From assembly GCF_008974285.1 (NCBI RefSeq), contig NZ_BKZV01000001.1, forward strand, positions 1,210,214 through 1,274,213: a stretch of DNA of 64,000 bases, in the 5' to 3' direction. The position numbers were made by a program, and so were the translations under genes. Origin of the DNA: Thermogemmatispora aurantia (GTDB lineage Bacteria > Chloroflexota > Ktedonobacteria > Ktedonobacterales > Ktedonobacteraceae). Under the pieces are notes generated by a model. It was not told where the DNA came from. It was given only the letters and a program-made list of their open reading frames with translations, and did no database searches. Position 1 is the first letter of the stretch; each line of letters begins with the position of its first letter. Shown here in pieces: positions 50,834-61,205 of this stretch.

Positions 50834-52993
50834 TTAGCGATTCAACTCGTCGAGCTGGGCCTGCAAAGCCTCTGGTGTTGTCACCGGCGCCTGACAGGCA
50901 AAATGTTGGCAGACGTAAGCTGTCGCCCGTCCATTCTGCTGGGGTCGCTCTGCCAGGAGCGGGATGAGAGCGGCGGCACGCTCCTGCGTGGTACCAGGTG
51001 CCACACAGGCGAGGACACTGTTGGGTCGATAGCGGCGGTTGACCACAGCCAGCAGAGCGGCTGTTTCTTCAGCCTGCGGGTCGCCAATGATGGCGATCTC
51101 ACGCTCGGGCGAGAGGGCAAAGTCAAGCGCTCCCAGCAGATGACCAAAGGCCTGTGGATGCTGCGTCATGATATCAGCCAGGGCTTGCAGATAGCTCTCG
51201 GCCACCTGGCGATAGCGCGCCTCTCCAGTGAAAGCGGCGAGGCGCAGCAGGACCTCGGCGGCGACGCTGTTGCCCGCCGGTGTAGCGTTATCCATAATCT
51301 CCTTGGGACGGCTGATCAGCGCCTCCTGGTCGCTGCCGGTGTCGAAGAAGCCACCATTCTCGCTATCAGCAAAGAGGCGCAGGGCTTCCTCCATCAGGCT
51401 GCGCGCTTCACTGAACCAGCGCAGCTCGAAGCTGGCTTCGTAGAGGGCCAGCAGACCATCCGCCAGAAAGGCATAGTCCTCCAGATAGCCAGCCAGATGG
51501 GCCCGTCCATCCTTCCAGGTACGTTGCAGGCGCCCATCCCTGCGCAGCGCCGTCAGCAGAAAGTCAGCATTGCGCTCGGCTACGTGCCGGTAATCGCTAC
51601 GCCCGAGATAGCGCGCGGCCTCGGCGAAGCTGCGCAGCATCAGCCCATTCCAGGCCGTCAGGACCTTTTCATCGCGTCCCGGCTTGACGCGCTGCTCCCG
51701 TGCCGCCAAGAGAAGCGCGCGGCCCTTCTCCAGAGCCTGCTCCAGACGCTCTCGACTGACCCCGAGACGCTCAGCCACCCGCTGGGCATCAGGCTCGGGC
51801 ACGTGGAGAATGTTCTTGCCTTCAAAGTTGCCGCGCGGGGTCACGCCATACCAGGCCATGAACAGCTCCCCTTCCTCGCCAGGCAGTAGGCGGGCAATCT
51901 CCTCGGCCTGCCAGAGATAGAACTTGCCTTCTTCCCCTTCGCTGTCTGCGTCCTGGGTTGAGTAGAAGCCCCCTTCTGGCGCCGTCATTTCCCGCATGAC
52001 GTAGTCAAGGGTCTCTTCGGCAATGCGTCGGTAGAAGGGGTTGCCCGTGACCAGGTAGGCATGCAGGTAGAGGCGGCTGAGCAGGGCGTTGTCGTAGAGC
52101 ATCTTTTCGAAATGAGGCACCAGCCAGCGGGCATCAACGGAGTAGCGATGAAAACCACCGCCAAGCTGGTCGTAGATGCCGCCGCAGGCCATGCGGCGCA
52201 GCGTCTGCTCAACGATCTCCAGCTCCGAGCGCTCCCCTTCCTTCGCCGCTGGCAGCTCGCCGGCGGCGCGATGCAGGTGCACGCGCAGGAGAAATTCCAG
52301 AGCCATGCTGTTGGGAAACTTGGGAGCACCGCCAAAGCCGCCATTGACGGGGTCAAATTCGGCGGCCAGTTCGCTCGCAGCATTGGCCAGGAGTTCAAGC
52401 TGCGGCAAGACCTGCCCTTGACTGCGACGCAAGAGGGGCGCGCTGCTGCGCTCGCGCAGGTATTCGGCCAGGCGCTCGGCCTGCTCCTCAACTTCCTGGC
52501 GCCGATTCTGATAGGCGTCGGCGAGAGTCAAGAGCACTCGCGGGAACCCGGCCATCACTTGCCCGCCATAGCGCCGGTCCTCGGGCGGGAAGTAGGTTCC
52601 TCCAAAGAAGGGCCTGCCATCGGGCGTTAGAAAGACGTTGAGAGGCCAGCCTCCCTGACCGGTCAGCGCCTGGACGGCCTGCATGTAAATGGCGTCGAGA
52701 TCGGGCCGCTCCTCACGGTCAACTTTGATAGGCACAAAGTGACGGTTGATGAGGGCCGCAATCTCTGCGTTTTCAAATGACTCACGCTCCATGACGTGAC
52801 ACCAATGGCAGGCGGAGTAGCCGATGCTGAGAAAAATGGGCTTGTCTTCCTGTCTGGCTTTGTTGAGGGCTTCCTCCCCCCAGGGATACCAGTCCACCGG
52901 GTTGTGTGCGTGCTGCAGCAGATAGGGACTCGTCTCATGAATGAGACGATTGGTATGCTGAGCGCCTTGCGGCGCGTCGCTCGCTTCTGTCAT
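50834..52993 (-). CDS. Thioredoxin-domain DUF255 protein (YyaL/SSP411 type)
   Basis: 719 residues from ATG 52993, with GGGAGG 4-5 nt upstream. The N-terminal DUF255 thioredoxin-like domain begins [29 protein letters not shown] and holds the CHWCH motif (62-66). The C-terminal two thirds is an alpha/alpha-barrel of the N-acylglucosamine-2-epimerase/glycoside-hydrolase type ([48 protein letters not shown] and repeated helix pairs). The biochemical role of this widely conserved family is unresolved. Length is close to the typical ~690. Divergent from a lipoprotein gene at 53298. Confidence 0.92.
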   Translation of the reverse strand: MTEASDAPQGAQHTNRLIHETSPYLLQHAHNPVDWYPWGEEALNKARQEDKPIFLSIGYSACHWCHVMERESFENAEIAALINRHFVPIKVDREERPDLDAIYMQAVQALTGQGGWPLNVFLTPDGRPFFGGTYFPPEDRRYGGQVMAGFPRVLLTLADAYQNRRQEVEEQAERLAEYLRERSSAPLLRRSQGQVLPQLELLANAASELAAEFDPVNGGFGGAPKFPNSMALEFLLRVHLHRAAGELPAAKEGERSELEIVEQTLRRMACGGIYDQLGGGFHRYSVDARWLVPHFEKMLYDNALLSRLYLHAYLVTGNPFYRRIAEETLDYVMREMTAPEGGFYSTQDADSEGEEGKFYLWQAEEIARLLPGEEGELFMAWYGVTPRGNFEGKNILHVPEPDAQRVAERLGVSRERLEQALEKGRALLLAAREQRVKPGRDEKVLTAWNGLMLRSFAEAARYLGRSDYRHVAERNADFLLTALRRDGRLQRTWKDGRAHLAGYLEDYAFLADGLLALYEASFELRWFSEARSLMEEALRLFADSENGGFFDTGSDQEALISRPKEIMDNATPAGNSVAAEVLLRLAAFTGEARYRQVAESYLQALADIMTQHPQAFGHLLGALDFALSPEREIAIIGDPQAEETAALLAVVNRRYRPNSVLACVAPGTTQERAAALIPLLAERPQQNGRATAYVCQHFACQAPVTTPEALQAQLDELNR

Positions 52994-53297
52994 GTTGCCT
53001 CCCGAGCATCTGCTCGCTTTACGTTTCAAGAATAGTCAGCTTGCCCCTTTAGATCTTCATTGTACGACATCAAGAGACGGGACAGGAGACCGCACAGCCC
53101 CTTCGCTAGGCCGGAGTGTACCTTGCACTTTTCTCCCTGGATACCGACAGCAAGCTGCCTGGGGACCAAGCGGTTCCCCTGCACGTCTAAGCAGCAGATC
53201 GTTCCTTTCCCGTGACGCTTCTCCAGTTGTAGCTATCTGCCAGGCCCGTTTCATGGAGAATAGAAACGTAAACGTTATCTCAGAGGTAGTCCATAAT

Positions 53298-53990
53298 ATG
53301 AAAGAAAAGCTCGCTTCATATTTTTCTGCTATATTTGCCGCCCTGGTGGCCTCGCTACTGGTCGTCATGCTCTCTTCCTGCCAGACCCCCGCCGCACAGC
53401 ACTCCTCAAGCAGTCCAGAGGCTGAGGCGTCTCTCAATATCCACCTGATAGTCGATCGCTATGAGTTCAATTCGCCGGCGAGCATGTGCACCAGCATCCT
53501 GACCGCCGAGGTTCAAACCGTGAGCTACGGAAAAAGCCGCTGGAACACCCCCGACGGCTTGCGACCACACATGGCGCCAGCTTCCCATAGCTCGCTCGCC
53601 GAGACGCTCGTGGCAGAGGGCTATCGCATCTACACCCCTGTTCATTTCGGCACGATGAGAATCCTCCACGATCGGCGGCGGCAAGCGACGCAGGCCTTTG
53701 TTACGGTCGGTGGCCAGGTGGGATCAGATCAGTTCTGGATCATTGGGTTTCCACAGCTTCAACCGAATGGCCACTATGTGCTTGTTTTCGCCCCCGGTCT
53801 TCAACCGCCGCGAGGCCGCCAGGAAAGCTGGCTGGAGGTCTATGACGCCTTCCCCGTCGACGCCCACGGGATCGTGACCCTCCAGCAACCCGGCGCCCCC
53901 GCTGAGCCTGGACCAGGTCAGCCACAGCCAGCGGTCCAGGTCGCTCTCAGTCTCAGCTCCCTGCAACAGCACCTGGCGAACTGCAATTAA
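53298..53990 (+). CDS. Hypothetical lipoprotein
   Basis: 230 residues from ATG 53298; upstream in-frame starts at 53253 or 52992 would bury the signal. The N-terminus is a lipoprotein signal (KEKLASYFSAIFAALVASLLVVMLSSC-QT, lipobox LSSC). The rest is a ~165-residue beta-rich globular domain with two Cys, followed by a Pro/Gly/Gln-rich stretch (GAPAEPGPGQPQP). I do not recognise the family. A SD (AGAGGT) is 11 nt upstream. It ends before a hairpin at 54022. Confidence 0.65.
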   Translation: MKEKLASYFSAIFAALVASLLVVMLSSCQTPAAQHSSSSPEAEASLNIHLIVDRYEFNSPASMCTSILTAEVQTVSYGKSRWNTPDGLRPHMAPASHSSLAETLVAEGYRIYTPVHFGTMRILHDRRRQATQAFVTVGGQVGSDQFWIIGFPQLQPNGHYVLVFAPGLQPPRGRQESWLEVYDAFPVDAHGIVTLQQPGAPAEPGPGQPQPAVQVALSLSSLQQHLANCN

Positions 53991-54021
53991 AATAGCTTTG
54001 GCTTTGATCGGCGCTGCCTTC

Positions 54022-54055
54022 AGGCCCTCTGCCCCCGGGCGGGAGCAGAGGGCCT
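54022..54055 (+). terminator. Terminator-like hairpin after the lipoprotein gene
   Basis: Perfect 11-bp stem AGGCCCTCTGC (54022-54032) / GCAGAGGGCCT (54045-54055), no T-run. Confidence 0.6.
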
Positions 54056-54152
54056 CTCTCCTCGACAGCGATCACCGGCTTCGCTCAAGATAGCAGCCGC
54101 TCCCTCCGCTAGCACTGGCGCAGCCCCTGCCTTTCTGTCTCTCGCCCTCCCC

Positions 54153-54181
54153 TTGACTTTCTTGCCACAATGGATTATTCT
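54153..54181 (+). promoter_or_regulatory. Promoter of the TetR-ABC operon
   Basis: TTGACT (54153-54158), 17-bp spacer, TATTCT (54176-54181). It is 73 bp before the GTG start. Confidence 0.6.
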
Positions 54182-54196
54182 CTAATCAGAATTTTT

Positions 54197-54220
54197 TGAC
54201 TGTTCTTATTTATTCAGTCA
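54197..54220 (+). promoter_or_regulatory. TetR-type operator inverted repeat
   Basis: TGACTG (54197-54202) / CAGTCA (54215-54220) with a second AGTCA word at 54224 that repeats the half-site. Located just downstream of the -10 box, so a likely autorepression site for the TetR protein encoded at 54254. Confidence 0.5.
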
Positions 54221-54253
54221 TTTAGTCAATAAAAACAAGGGAGGCCAGGAACA

Positions 54254-55084
54254 GTGGCAGGCCAGTCAGATCAGCCTCCGCGGCGGCGTGGCAGGGCGCC
54301 TACCTCTCCCCAGAAACGCCGAGCGCGGGCCGAGCGCATCCTTAACGCTGCTGTCAAGCTCATCGAGCGCTGGGGCTACGATAAGACGACCATCGATGAC
54401 ATCGCGCACGAGGCCGGGGTTGCCAAAGGGACCATCTATCTCCACTGGAAGACACGCGAGGACCTCTTTATGTCGGTGATTATGCGCGAGGCCCTGGCCG
54501 TGATCGAATCACTGCAGCAGTATATCGTTGAGAATGCTGATAGCTTTGCCTTCCATACGCTTTTTCCCTATGCCTTTCTGCGCTACCAGGAGCGTCCGCT
54601 GGTGAAGGCGCTGCTGACCAACGATGTCAGTCTGCTCGGCTCGATGGCGCAGCATGACTATCTGCAGGGGAACTCGATCGCTCGCCGCAAAGTGCTTTTT
54701 GCTCATGCCATTCTGGCGCAGATGCAGGAGGAGGGTTTGCTGCGTTCAGACCTGAGCCTCAAGCGCCTAGAATACATGCTGACAGCCCTCTTTATGGGCT
54801 ATATGACGCTCGACCCGCTCTGGCCGGAAGAAGAACGCCTTCCGCTTGAGCAACAGGCTCAGGATCTGGGCGAGGCCATTCGCCGAGCCTTGGAAAACCA
54901 GCAGCTACCGCCCCCAGAGAAGCGCCGCCGGCTGGCCTACACAGTCAATGAGCATATCGAAAGCTTCGTGATAGCCATTCGCGCTTATCTCAGCCAATAT
55001 ATGGAAGGAGAAACTTATCATGACGGCACTGATTCAAGCCAGCGGCCTGACGAAGTACTACGGTCGCAGCCGCGGCATTCTTGA
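54254..55084 (+). CDS. TetR/AcrR family transcriptional regulator
   Basis: 276 residues from GTG 54254 (GGGAGG and AGGA upstream); a larger TetR protein than usual. The N-terminal helix-turn-helix lies at ~26-75 (AERILNAAVKLIERWGYDKTTIDDIAHEAGVAKGTIYLHWKTREDLF). The remainder is a helical ligand domain. Its last 65 bases overlap the following ABC ATPase gene, which starts at ATG 55020, so translation is coupled. It most likely represses its own operon (TetR, ABC ATPase, ABC permease) and responds to a compound exported by it. Confidence 0.9.
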   Translation: MAGQSDQPPRRRGRAPTSPQKRRARAERILNAAVKLIERWGYDKTTIDDIAHEAGVAKGTIYLHWKTREDLFMSVIMREALAVIESLQQYIVENADSFAFHTLFPYAFLRYQERPLVKALLTNDVSLLGSMAQHDYLQGNSIARRKVLFAHAILAQMQEEGLLRSDLSLKRLEYMLTALFMGYMTLDPLWPEEERLPLEQQAQDLGEAIRRALENQQLPPPEKRRRLAYTVNEHIESFVIAIRAYLSQYMEGETYHDGTDSSQRPDEVLRSQPRHS

Positions 55085-55934
55085 TCTGACCTTTGAGATC
55101 GAGGAGGGTGAAATCTTCGGTTTTCTCGGCCCCAACGGCGCCGGCAAAACCACCACCATCCGCACGCTGATGGGCTTCCTGCGTCCCTCGGCGGGCCGCG
55201 CCACCATCGCCGGCCTGGATTGCTGGTCGCAGGCGCCTGCCGTCAAGCGGCTCGTGGGCTACCTGCCCTCGGAGTTCGCCTTTGATCCCGGGCTGACAGG
55301 GGCCCAAATCCTGACCTACCTCGGCCACCTGCGCGGCGGCGTTGACCGCTCCTACGTGCAGCAGCTCTGCGAGCGACTGGACTTCGATCCTGGCAAGCGC
55401 TTCCGCGAGTATTCGCGTGGCAACCGCCAGAAGCTGGGCCTGATCCAGGCCTTCATGCATCGTCCACGCTTGCTTATCCTGGATGAGCCGAGCAGTGGCC
55501 TCGATCCCCTCAACCAGCAGGAGTTTTACCGCATGCTGCGGGAAGTACAGAGCGAGGGACACACGGTCTTCCTCTCCTCGCACATCCTGCCCGAGGTTGA
55601 GCAGACCTGCAGCCGCGTTGGCATCATCCGCGATGGGCGCCTCGTCGAGGTGAACGAGGTGAGCCGGCTCAAGCACATGCGGCAGCAGACAGTCGTCATT
55701 AGCTTTCCTGGGCCTGCCTCACCGGAGTGGTTCCAGGGGCTGCCGGGCGTGGCCGCCGTCCGCCTCAATCGCGACGGTCGCGAGCTGCATCTTGACGTCC
55801 AGGGCGAGCTGCAGGCAGTTATCAAGGCAGCCGCCGCCCACGATGCTCTCAGCCTCTCAACCCAGGAGCCAAGCCTCGAAGAGATCTTTCTGCGCTTCTA
55901 TCAGGTCGACCAGCCGGTTGCCGCTGGCCGCTAA
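55020..55934 (+). CDS. ABC-2 type transporter ATP-binding protein
   Basis: 304 residues. Walker A GPNGAGKTTT, Walker B LLILDEPSSGLDP, the signature region as YSRGNRQK (LSGGQ-like of the drug/bacitracin-exporter subgroup), and a switch His in SSHILPEVEQTC are all present, followed by a C-terminal segment (VNEVSRLKHMRQQ... to FYQVDQP) seen in DrrA/YhaQ-type proteins. It powers the permease encoded immediately after it. The transported compound is unknown. Start ATG 55020 has AAGGAG 10 nt upstream, inside the TetR gene. Confidence 0.93.
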   Translation: MTALIQASGLTKYYGRSRGILDLTFEIEEGEIFGFLGPNGAGKTTTIRTLMGFLRPSAGRATIAGLDCWSQAPAVKRLVGYLPSEFAFDPGLTGAQILTYLGHLRGGVDRSYVQQLCERLDFDPGKRFREYSRGNRQKLGLIQAFMHRPRLLILDEPSSGLDPLNQQEFYRMLREVQSEGHTVFLSSHILPEVEQTCSRVGIIRDGRLVEVNEVSRLKHMRQQTVVISFPGPASPEWFQGLPGVAAVRLNRDGRELHLDVQGELQAVIKAAAAHDALSLSTQEPSLEEIFLRFYQVDQPVAAGR

Positions 55935-55979
55935 ATGTCATTGTCCGCTTTCTGGCGGCCAGGACGGGAGGGAACAGCT

Positions 55980-57626
55980 ATGCTGCGTACAATCTGGCTG
56001 AAAACGTTGCGCGAGTACTGGATCGCAGTCCTCTGCTGGGGCCTCGGCCTGGGATTGCTGATCTATGCTATGTATGCCACCGCTCAGGATGCTCTCAGCG
56101 CTGGTGTCACGCAGATTTATCAGTCCTTTAGCTTCTATGGCGATCAGGTGGCGCTCAACACTATTCCCGGCTATGTCACCTTTCGCGTCTTTGGCACGAC
56201 CTTGCCAGCCTTTCTGGCCATCTGGGCCATCCTGGCCGGCGCCCGCCTGGTACGCGGGGACGAGGAGCGCGGCACGCTCGATGTCCTGCTCTCGCAGCCG
56301 CTGGCTCGGATACGCCTCTTGCTGGAAAAGCTGCTTGCGCTCATGCTAGCCATCCTTGTGATGATGCTTATCATTAGCCTCTTTATTCTGCTCGGCCAGC
56401 TCAGCGCCAAGCAAGCAGCTGACTACCCGCGTGCCTTGCTGACGGCTCTCAACGTCGGCCTGTTTGAACTGATCTTTGCCTCCATCGCCCTGCTGATTTC
56501 GCAGTTCGTGCGCTGGCGCGGTGCCGCTGCCGGCTGGACGGCAGCGGTCCTGGTGATCATGTTCGTGTTTGATAGTGTCGGGCGAGTTCAGCACGATTTC
56601 GACTGGTTGCGCCGCTTATCGATCTTCTACTACTACAATGCTAATAAGCCTCTGATTCCCTCGGTGGCCACCAACTGGGGAGCCTTGACGCTGCTTGTCC
56701 TGCTGGCAGCGGTCTTGATCGTCGCCAGTGCCTTGCTCTTTGCCCGGCGCGATCTGGGCGGCGTGGCGTTTCAGCTCGCCCTCAATGGACAACGGCAACC
56801 GGCGACGGTCGAGCGCGCCCGTGCGCTGGCGCGCGCCGCTGGCGATCCCTTCTTGCGCTCGCTGGGTCTGCGCACCCTGCGCGCGCAGTTCACCGCCCTC
56901 TTCTGGTGGACGGTGATCACGCTCTTCTTCGTCGAATTTTTGACCGCTCTCATTCCCAGCCTGTTGGACGTCTTCAGGAAGGCAGTTGCAGGCAATGCCG
57001 TGATGAGCCAGCTCTTTAGCGGCTACAACGTCGCTACTAACCAGGGCTTTCTGGGAGCGACCGTCTTCGCGTTTGTCCCTGTGGCCCTGACCATCTTCGC
57101 CTTGACGCTGGCCTCCAGCTGGAGCCGCGACCTTGACAACAACCGCCTGGAGATCATCCTGAGCATGCCGCAGTCGCGTCTCCGCTTGCTCGCAGAGCAC
57201 ACTTCGGCTGTCATCCTGGCCTCACTGATTCCTCCACTGTTGATGTGGCTCAGTCTCCTGGTAACGGCCAACATCATTAATCTGCGCATCGATGTCAGCG
57301 ACACGGCTGCCGCCTGCTTCAGTATGCTGCCGCTGGAGTGGCTGACCGCCGCCCTGGTCTACCTCCTGGCGACGCGCCTCCCCTCGGGCCTGACCACGGG
57401 CCTCATCAGCGTGTTCCTGGCTCTCTCCTTCCTGATGGAGTTCCTGCAGCCGATGCTGAAGCTGCCCGAGTGGCTGATCAATCTCTCGATTTTCCATCTC
57501 TACGGTAGCCCAATTACCGAAGGCTGGCGCTGGGGACCTACGCTGACCATTCTCGGCCTGACCCTGGTTGTGGGGCTGGCCGCCTTCCTCCACTTCCGGC
57601 AGAGCAGCCTCGTGGCCAGGGCCTGA
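55980..57626 (+). CDS. ABC-2 type transporter permease, two-domain
   Basis: 548 residues from ATG 55980 (GGGAGG 8 nt upstream); ATG 55935 immediately after the ATPase stop also is in frame. Roughly twelve membrane segments fall in two halves, each starting with a cytosolic N-terminal helix (e.g. LRTIWLKTLREYWIAVLCWGLG and LRTLRAQFTALFWWTVITLFFVEF), consistent with a duplicated ABC-2 permease. Short cytosolic arms hold EERGTLDVLLSQPLARIRLL and its counterpart NRLEIILSMPQSRLRLL, the coupling motif for the ATPase. Third gene of the TetR/ATPase/permease operon; terminator follows at 57652. Confidence 0.9.
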   Translation: MLRTIWLKTLREYWIAVLCWGLGLGLLIYAMYATAQDALSAGVTQIYQSFSFYGDQVALNTIPGYVTFRVFGTTLPAFLAIWAILAGARLVRGDEERGTLDVLLSQPLARIRLLLEKLLALMLAILVMMLIISLFILLGQLSAKQAADYPRALLTALNVGLFELIFASIALLISQFVRWRGAAAGWTAAVLVIMFVFDSVGRVQHDFDWLRRLSIFYYYNANKPLIPSVATNWGALTLLVLLAAVLIVASALLFARRDLGGVAFQLALNGQRQPATVERARALARAAGDPFLRSLGLRTLRAQFTALFWWTVITLFFVEFLTALIPSLLDVFRKAVAGNAVMSQLFSGYNVATNQGFLGATVFAFVPVALTIFALTLASSWSRDLDNNRLEIILSMPQSRLRLLAEHTSAVILASLIPPLLMWLSLLVTANIINLRIDVSDTAAACFSMLPLEWLTAALVYLLATRLPSGLTTGLISVFLALSFLMEFLQPMLKLPEWLINLSIFHLYGSPITEGWRWGPTLTILGLTLVVGLAAFLHFRQSSLVARA

Positions 57627-57651
57627 GTGAGACGGCTGGCTCCCCCACACC

Positions 57652-57681
57652 GGCGGAGGAGAAGCAGAGTTCTCCTCCGCC
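57652..57681 (+). terminator. Terminator hairpin after the ABC operon
   Basis: Perfect 12-bp stem GGCGGAGGAGAA (57652-57663) / TTCTCCTCCGCC (57670-57681), 6-nt loop. No long T-run. The rest of the gap to 57942 shows no gene I support. Confidence 0.75.
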
Positions 57682-57942
57682 TCTCGTCCGCTACCTGAAC
57701 CGCGCGCCTCTACTCCTGACGCAGCCCTCCTCTCTCGCCCTACGCCAGACGGGAGGCGCCAGCGGCAGAAAGCCGGCATGTGCTACAATATCTGCGGAGA
57801 GCCGAGCTGAGACACCTCGATGCGCTCTCCATCCGGCGCTTCGCCTCTATCGGCTGTGCCGTTCGCCTCAGCGGTCAGCCTTTGGGCAGGCATGAAGCAA
57901 GCGACCGAAACTAGAGCGTTGAGCGAGCAGAAAGACGGACGA

Positions 57943-58608
57943 ATGACTATCCAGCAAACTTGGACTGATGTTGTCGCTGCAGCTACCCTGGCGCTGAAAG
58001 CTGGTGATCCTGTCCTGGCCAGCGCGATTGAGCGCGTGGGGCCATGCACCCTGGTACCGGACCCCAACCTTTTCGAGGCGCTGGTCGATGCCATCATTTC
58101 ACAGCAGATTTCTATCCAGGCCGCCGACGCGATCATGGCACGCTTGCGTGCTCTGCTTCCTCCCGGCCCCCTTCAGGCCCAACCTCTGGTGGCCCTCGCT
58201 GAGCGGCAGCTGCAGGCCGCAGGCCTCTCTTCGCAGAAGATCAGCTACATACGCGATCTCTGTGCACGTGTCCTGAGCGGTGAGCTTGATCTGCAGCAGA
58301 TCCCGGCGCTTGACGATGAGGCCGTTATCCGTGCGCTGACCGCTGTCAGGGGCATCGGACGCTGGACAGCAGAAATGATCTTGATCTTTTCCTTGGGGCG
58401 CCTTGATGTCTGGCCCGTTGACGATCTGGGTCTGGCTGAGGGTCTCCGCCTCCTCTACGCGCTGGAACGGCGCCCAACGCGCAAGGAATTGCTGGCCTTT
58501 GGCGAGCGCTGGCGGCCCTATCGCACCGTCGCAACCTGGTATATTTGGCGCACACGGCGCCTGTCGATGCAAAGCAACCGCGCCAAAACACGTATTGTAT
58601 CGCTCTAG
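57943..58608 (+). CDS. DNA-3-methyladenine glycosylase (AlkA-type, HhH-GPD)
   Basis: 221 residues from ATG 57943 (in-frame starts at 57892 and 57820 remain possible). The HhH-GPD core is clear: helix-hairpin-helix with [21 protein letters not shown] and the catalytic Asp in VWPVDDLGL. The N-terminal part begins at [19 protein letters not shown], a conserved AlkA segment. This base-excision enzyme removes alkylated bases from DNA. No C-terminal Fe-S cluster cysteines, so it is not of the EndoIII/MutY branch. It lies 38 bp before the DnaJ-like gene. Confidence 0.9.
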   Translation: MTIQQTWTDVVAAATLALKAGDPVLASAIERVGPCTLVPDPNLFEALVDAIISQQISIQAADAIMARLRALLPPGPLQAQPLVALAERQLQAAGLSSQKISYIRDLCARVLSGELDLQQIPALDDEAVIRALTAVRGIGRWTAEMILIFSLGRLDVWPVDDLGLAEGLRLLYALERRPTRKELLAFGERWRPYRTVATWYIWRTRRLSMQSNRAKTRIVSL

Positions 58609-58646
58609 TACCACCCGCTTACTTTCAGCAGGCAACAGAGTCGGTC

Positions 58647-60074
58647 ATGGAAAGGGACGAACTGGAAAACTACTACGCCATTCTGGGCGTACCAGCGGAT
58701 GCTGATCAGGAGACGATCAAGCGCGCCTATCGACAACTGGCACGGCGCTACCATCCTGATCTGGCCGGCCCCGAGGGGGCAACCCAGATGAAGCGTATCA
58801 ACCGGGCCTATGCAGTCTTGAGCGACCCGCAGAAGCGGCAGCAATACGATGTAGCCTTGGGGGGAATGCTGGATGTGCGCAACGGCCAGCTGCGACCTCG
58901 CCGGCGCCCACAGCGCGTCGATCCACAGGAGGAGCTGGAGTTTGCCAGCCTGAGCATCTTCAGCACGCGCGGCCCCTTGCGCGCTGGTGCCCGCCTGCAG
59001 ACGTCCCTGGGAGTGATCTCGGCCTTGGGCAGCGTCCAAACGAGGGATAACGATCTCTACATAGCCGCCGGCACTCTGGATGGCCAGGGAGCCATTTGGA
59101 GCCTGGCCCACGGCACTCAGCTCTCTCAGTTTCGCACTGATCCCGCTCTGACAGTCGAATCGCTGCGTGAACTGCGCTTTTCGCCGCACGGAGAGTTGCT
59201 GGCCGGCTGGGGGCGCCTTGGCCTGCACGTCTGGAATACACAGAGCGGCTCGCTGGTCTGGAGCTATCCCTTGCAGCAGCGCACTGTCTTCGACCATTAC
59301 ACGCTCGATCTGGCTTTCGTGGAGGAAGGAAGCGCTCCTAAGCCGCCGGCGGAATCGACAACGGATTCTTCCTATCTGAGCCTGCGCCTCGCCCTTCCCT
59401 ATCAGGCTGAGGACCCGCGCACCCCGCGTAAAGTGGGAGTGCGCGCTACCGATGTCCTGCTTTACCAGCCCGGGCAGAGCACCACCCCCCAGGAGAACCT
59501 GGTCTGCATCGAAGAGGAAATCGAGAAGCGGCAGTTTTGGGCAATTCGCCTGCGCGCCCTCTCGCGCGATACGCGCTCCTTACTGACGCTCTCCTGTGGG
59601 CATAGCCCGGGCAGTCAGGAGGAGGTAATCGTCGTCCGGCGCTGGGACCTTATGGCCCGCACACGCTTCGGGAACCGCCCACGTCCGCGCATTGTCACCT
59701 CTGTGCTGGCCGGAGCGTGTAGCGATTGTGCCCCACCCTATGCCGTCACGCCTGATCTACAGACAGTGGTTTTCGCAGCGCGACAGGAGCGTAATCGCGT
59801 GCGAGTACAGGACCTGCGGGCCGCCACCTACTACGATCTCGCCGTCGGCCCTCTGGGAGGCACCTCACGTCTGGCGCTTTCCGACGACGCCAGCTGGCTG
59901 GCTGTGGCCCGTGAGGATAGTGAGATCAACGAGGGCGTGGTAGAGCTTTGGTCGCTGACAACCGGGCAGCTCGTCCAGAAGCTCTACCATCCGTGGCAGA
60001 TCAGCGCCCTGCATTTTGCCGGTCGTCGTCTGCTCGTTGCTTTGACCGATAGCACGATTCAGCTGTGGGAATGA
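58647..60074 (+). CDS. J-domain protein fused to a beta-propeller-like C-terminus
   Basis: 475 residues from ATG 58647. Residues 1-70 are a J domain with the HPD motif ([15 protein letters not shown]) and [17 protein letters not shown], so it should engage Hsp70. No Gly/Phe region or zinc fingers follow. From ~95 the protein is beta-rich and repetitive ([115 protein letters not shown]), reading as WD40-like propeller blades. A J-domain plus propeller fusion is unusual. Role unknown; the propeller may choose the client. Confidence 0.8.
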   Translation: MERDELENYYAILGVPADADQETIKRAYRQLARRYHPDLAGPEGATQMKRINRAYAVLSDPQKRQQYDVALGGMLDVRNGQLRPRRRPQRVDPQEELEFASLSIFSTRGPLRAGARLQTSLGVISALGSVQTRDNDLYIAAGTLDGQGAIWSLAHGTQLSQFRTDPALTVESLRELRFSPHGELLAGWGRLGLHVWNTQSGSLVWSYPLQQRTVFDHYTLDLAFVEEGSAPKPPAESTTDSSYLSLRLALPYQAEDPRTPRKVGVRATDVLLYQPGQSTTPQENLVCIEEEIEKRQFWAIRLRALSRDTRSLLTLSCGHSPGSQEEVIVVRRWDLMARTRFGNRPRPRIVTSVLAGACSDCAPPYAVTPDLQTVVFAARQERNRVRVQDLRAATYYDLAVGPLGGTSRLALSDDASWLAVAREDSEINEGVVELWSLTTGQLVQKLYHPWQISALHFAGRRLLVALTDSTIQLWE

Positions 60075-60253
60075 GCAGAGAGACCAGGCCCACTATTCAT
60101 CAGGTCTGAGGCCGGGTCAGGAGAAAAAGCTCTACTCCTTGCGCACTACTATCCAGCGGATGGTCATCCTGGATAAGGAGAGGAGCATGAACGGCAGCAT
60201 GCGCCTCCCATACTCTCCACTCTGCAGCGTCGGGAAGTGAGGTTACTGCAAGC

Positions 60254-61027
60254 ATGCGCGTTTCGGTGGTTGTGCCTGTCTACAACGAGGAAGCCACAGT
60301 GGCCAGACTTCTGGAGGCCCTGGCCAGACTTCCCCTCGATCTGGAAGTGATCATAGTTGACGATGCCTCCTTCGACCATACCTGGGACATCTTGCAGACA
60401 CTGCGCCAGCAGCCACCCTTTGATCGCTACCGCTACGTACGCCACAGCACCAATCAGGGGAAAGGCACAGCCCTGCGCACAGGCTTCAGCTATGTCACGG
60501 GCGACCTGGTCCTTATCCAGGATGCCGATCTGGAGTATGATCCACAGGATATCCCTCGGCTCGTGGAGCGCTGGACCACGGCGGGTCAGCCGCTCGCAGC
60601 CGTTTACGGCTGCCGTAATCTCTCTCAACAGCCCTGGCTGACACGCTGGGGCAATCGCTTTTTGACTGTGATCACTAATCTGCTCTACGGCTGCCGCCTC
60701 TCCGACATGGAAACTTGCTACAAGCTCATGCCACGCGCTGTGGTGCAGGCCCTCCCTCTCCAGGGACGCCGTTTCGAGATTGAGCCAGAGATCACCATCT
60801 ACCTGGTGCAGGCCGGCCTTACCATCCTGGAGGTCCCCATTCGCTATACTCCTCGCCAGGCCAAAAAACTCTCTCCCTGGCGAGACGGATGGCCCGCCCT
60901 CCTTATGCTCCTGCGCCGCCGTCTGGCGAAACCGTTCCACCTCCCGGCTGCCCTGACCTGTCAGCAGACCGCTAGCACGGACGATCAGACGGATCAGACG
61001 AGAGGCTTGTCAGAGGTTATACAATAA
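60254..61027 (+). CDS. Family 2 glycosyltransferase, dolichyl-phosphate-mannose-synthase-like
   Basis: 257 residues. GT2 A-fold: VSVVVPVYNEEATVARLLEAL at the start, DDASFDHTWDIL (nucleotide), NQGKGTALRTGFSYVTGDLVLIQDADLEYDP with DAD as the metal-binding acidic motif, and ETCYKLMPRAVVQAL later. This matches the DPM1/GtrB-type enzymes which transfer a sugar from a nucleotide donor to a polyprenyl phosphate at the membrane. No membrane segments at the C-terminus, so it is the soluble type. AGG is 11 nt upstream of ATG 60254. Confidence 0.9.
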   Translation: MRVSVVVPVYNEEATVARLLEALARLPLDLEVIIVDDASFDHTWDILQTLRQQPPFDRYRYVRHSTNQGKGTALRTGFSYVTGDLVLIQDADLEYDPQDIPRLVERWTTAGQPLAAVYGCRNLSQQPWLTRWGNRFLTVITNLLYGCRLSDMETCYKLMPRAVVQALPLQGRRFEIEPEITIYLVQAGLTILEVPIRYTPRQAKKLSPWRDGWPALLMLLRRRLAKPFHLPAALTCQQTASTDDQTDQTRGLSEVIQ

Positions 61028-61205
61028 AAAGAAAGTTCTATCCGGCATGGCTAGCGGTCACAATCAGACTGCATCAGCTCATCTGTAAAGTGGGGCGCCC
61101 CATACATAGGCAAGGCCTCCCAGCTTCAACTCGTTCAGGCAGACCACTGCCCCAGCAAGTCAGCAGCAGCAGCAACAAAGCAAGTAAGATCGGCAGGAGA
61201 GTGCT

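Noticed and set aside
50765..51889. Plus-strand open frame of 374 codons opposite the DUF255 gene
   Set aside because: Antisense shadow of a well-supported protein with CHWCH and barrel motifs; no SD site.
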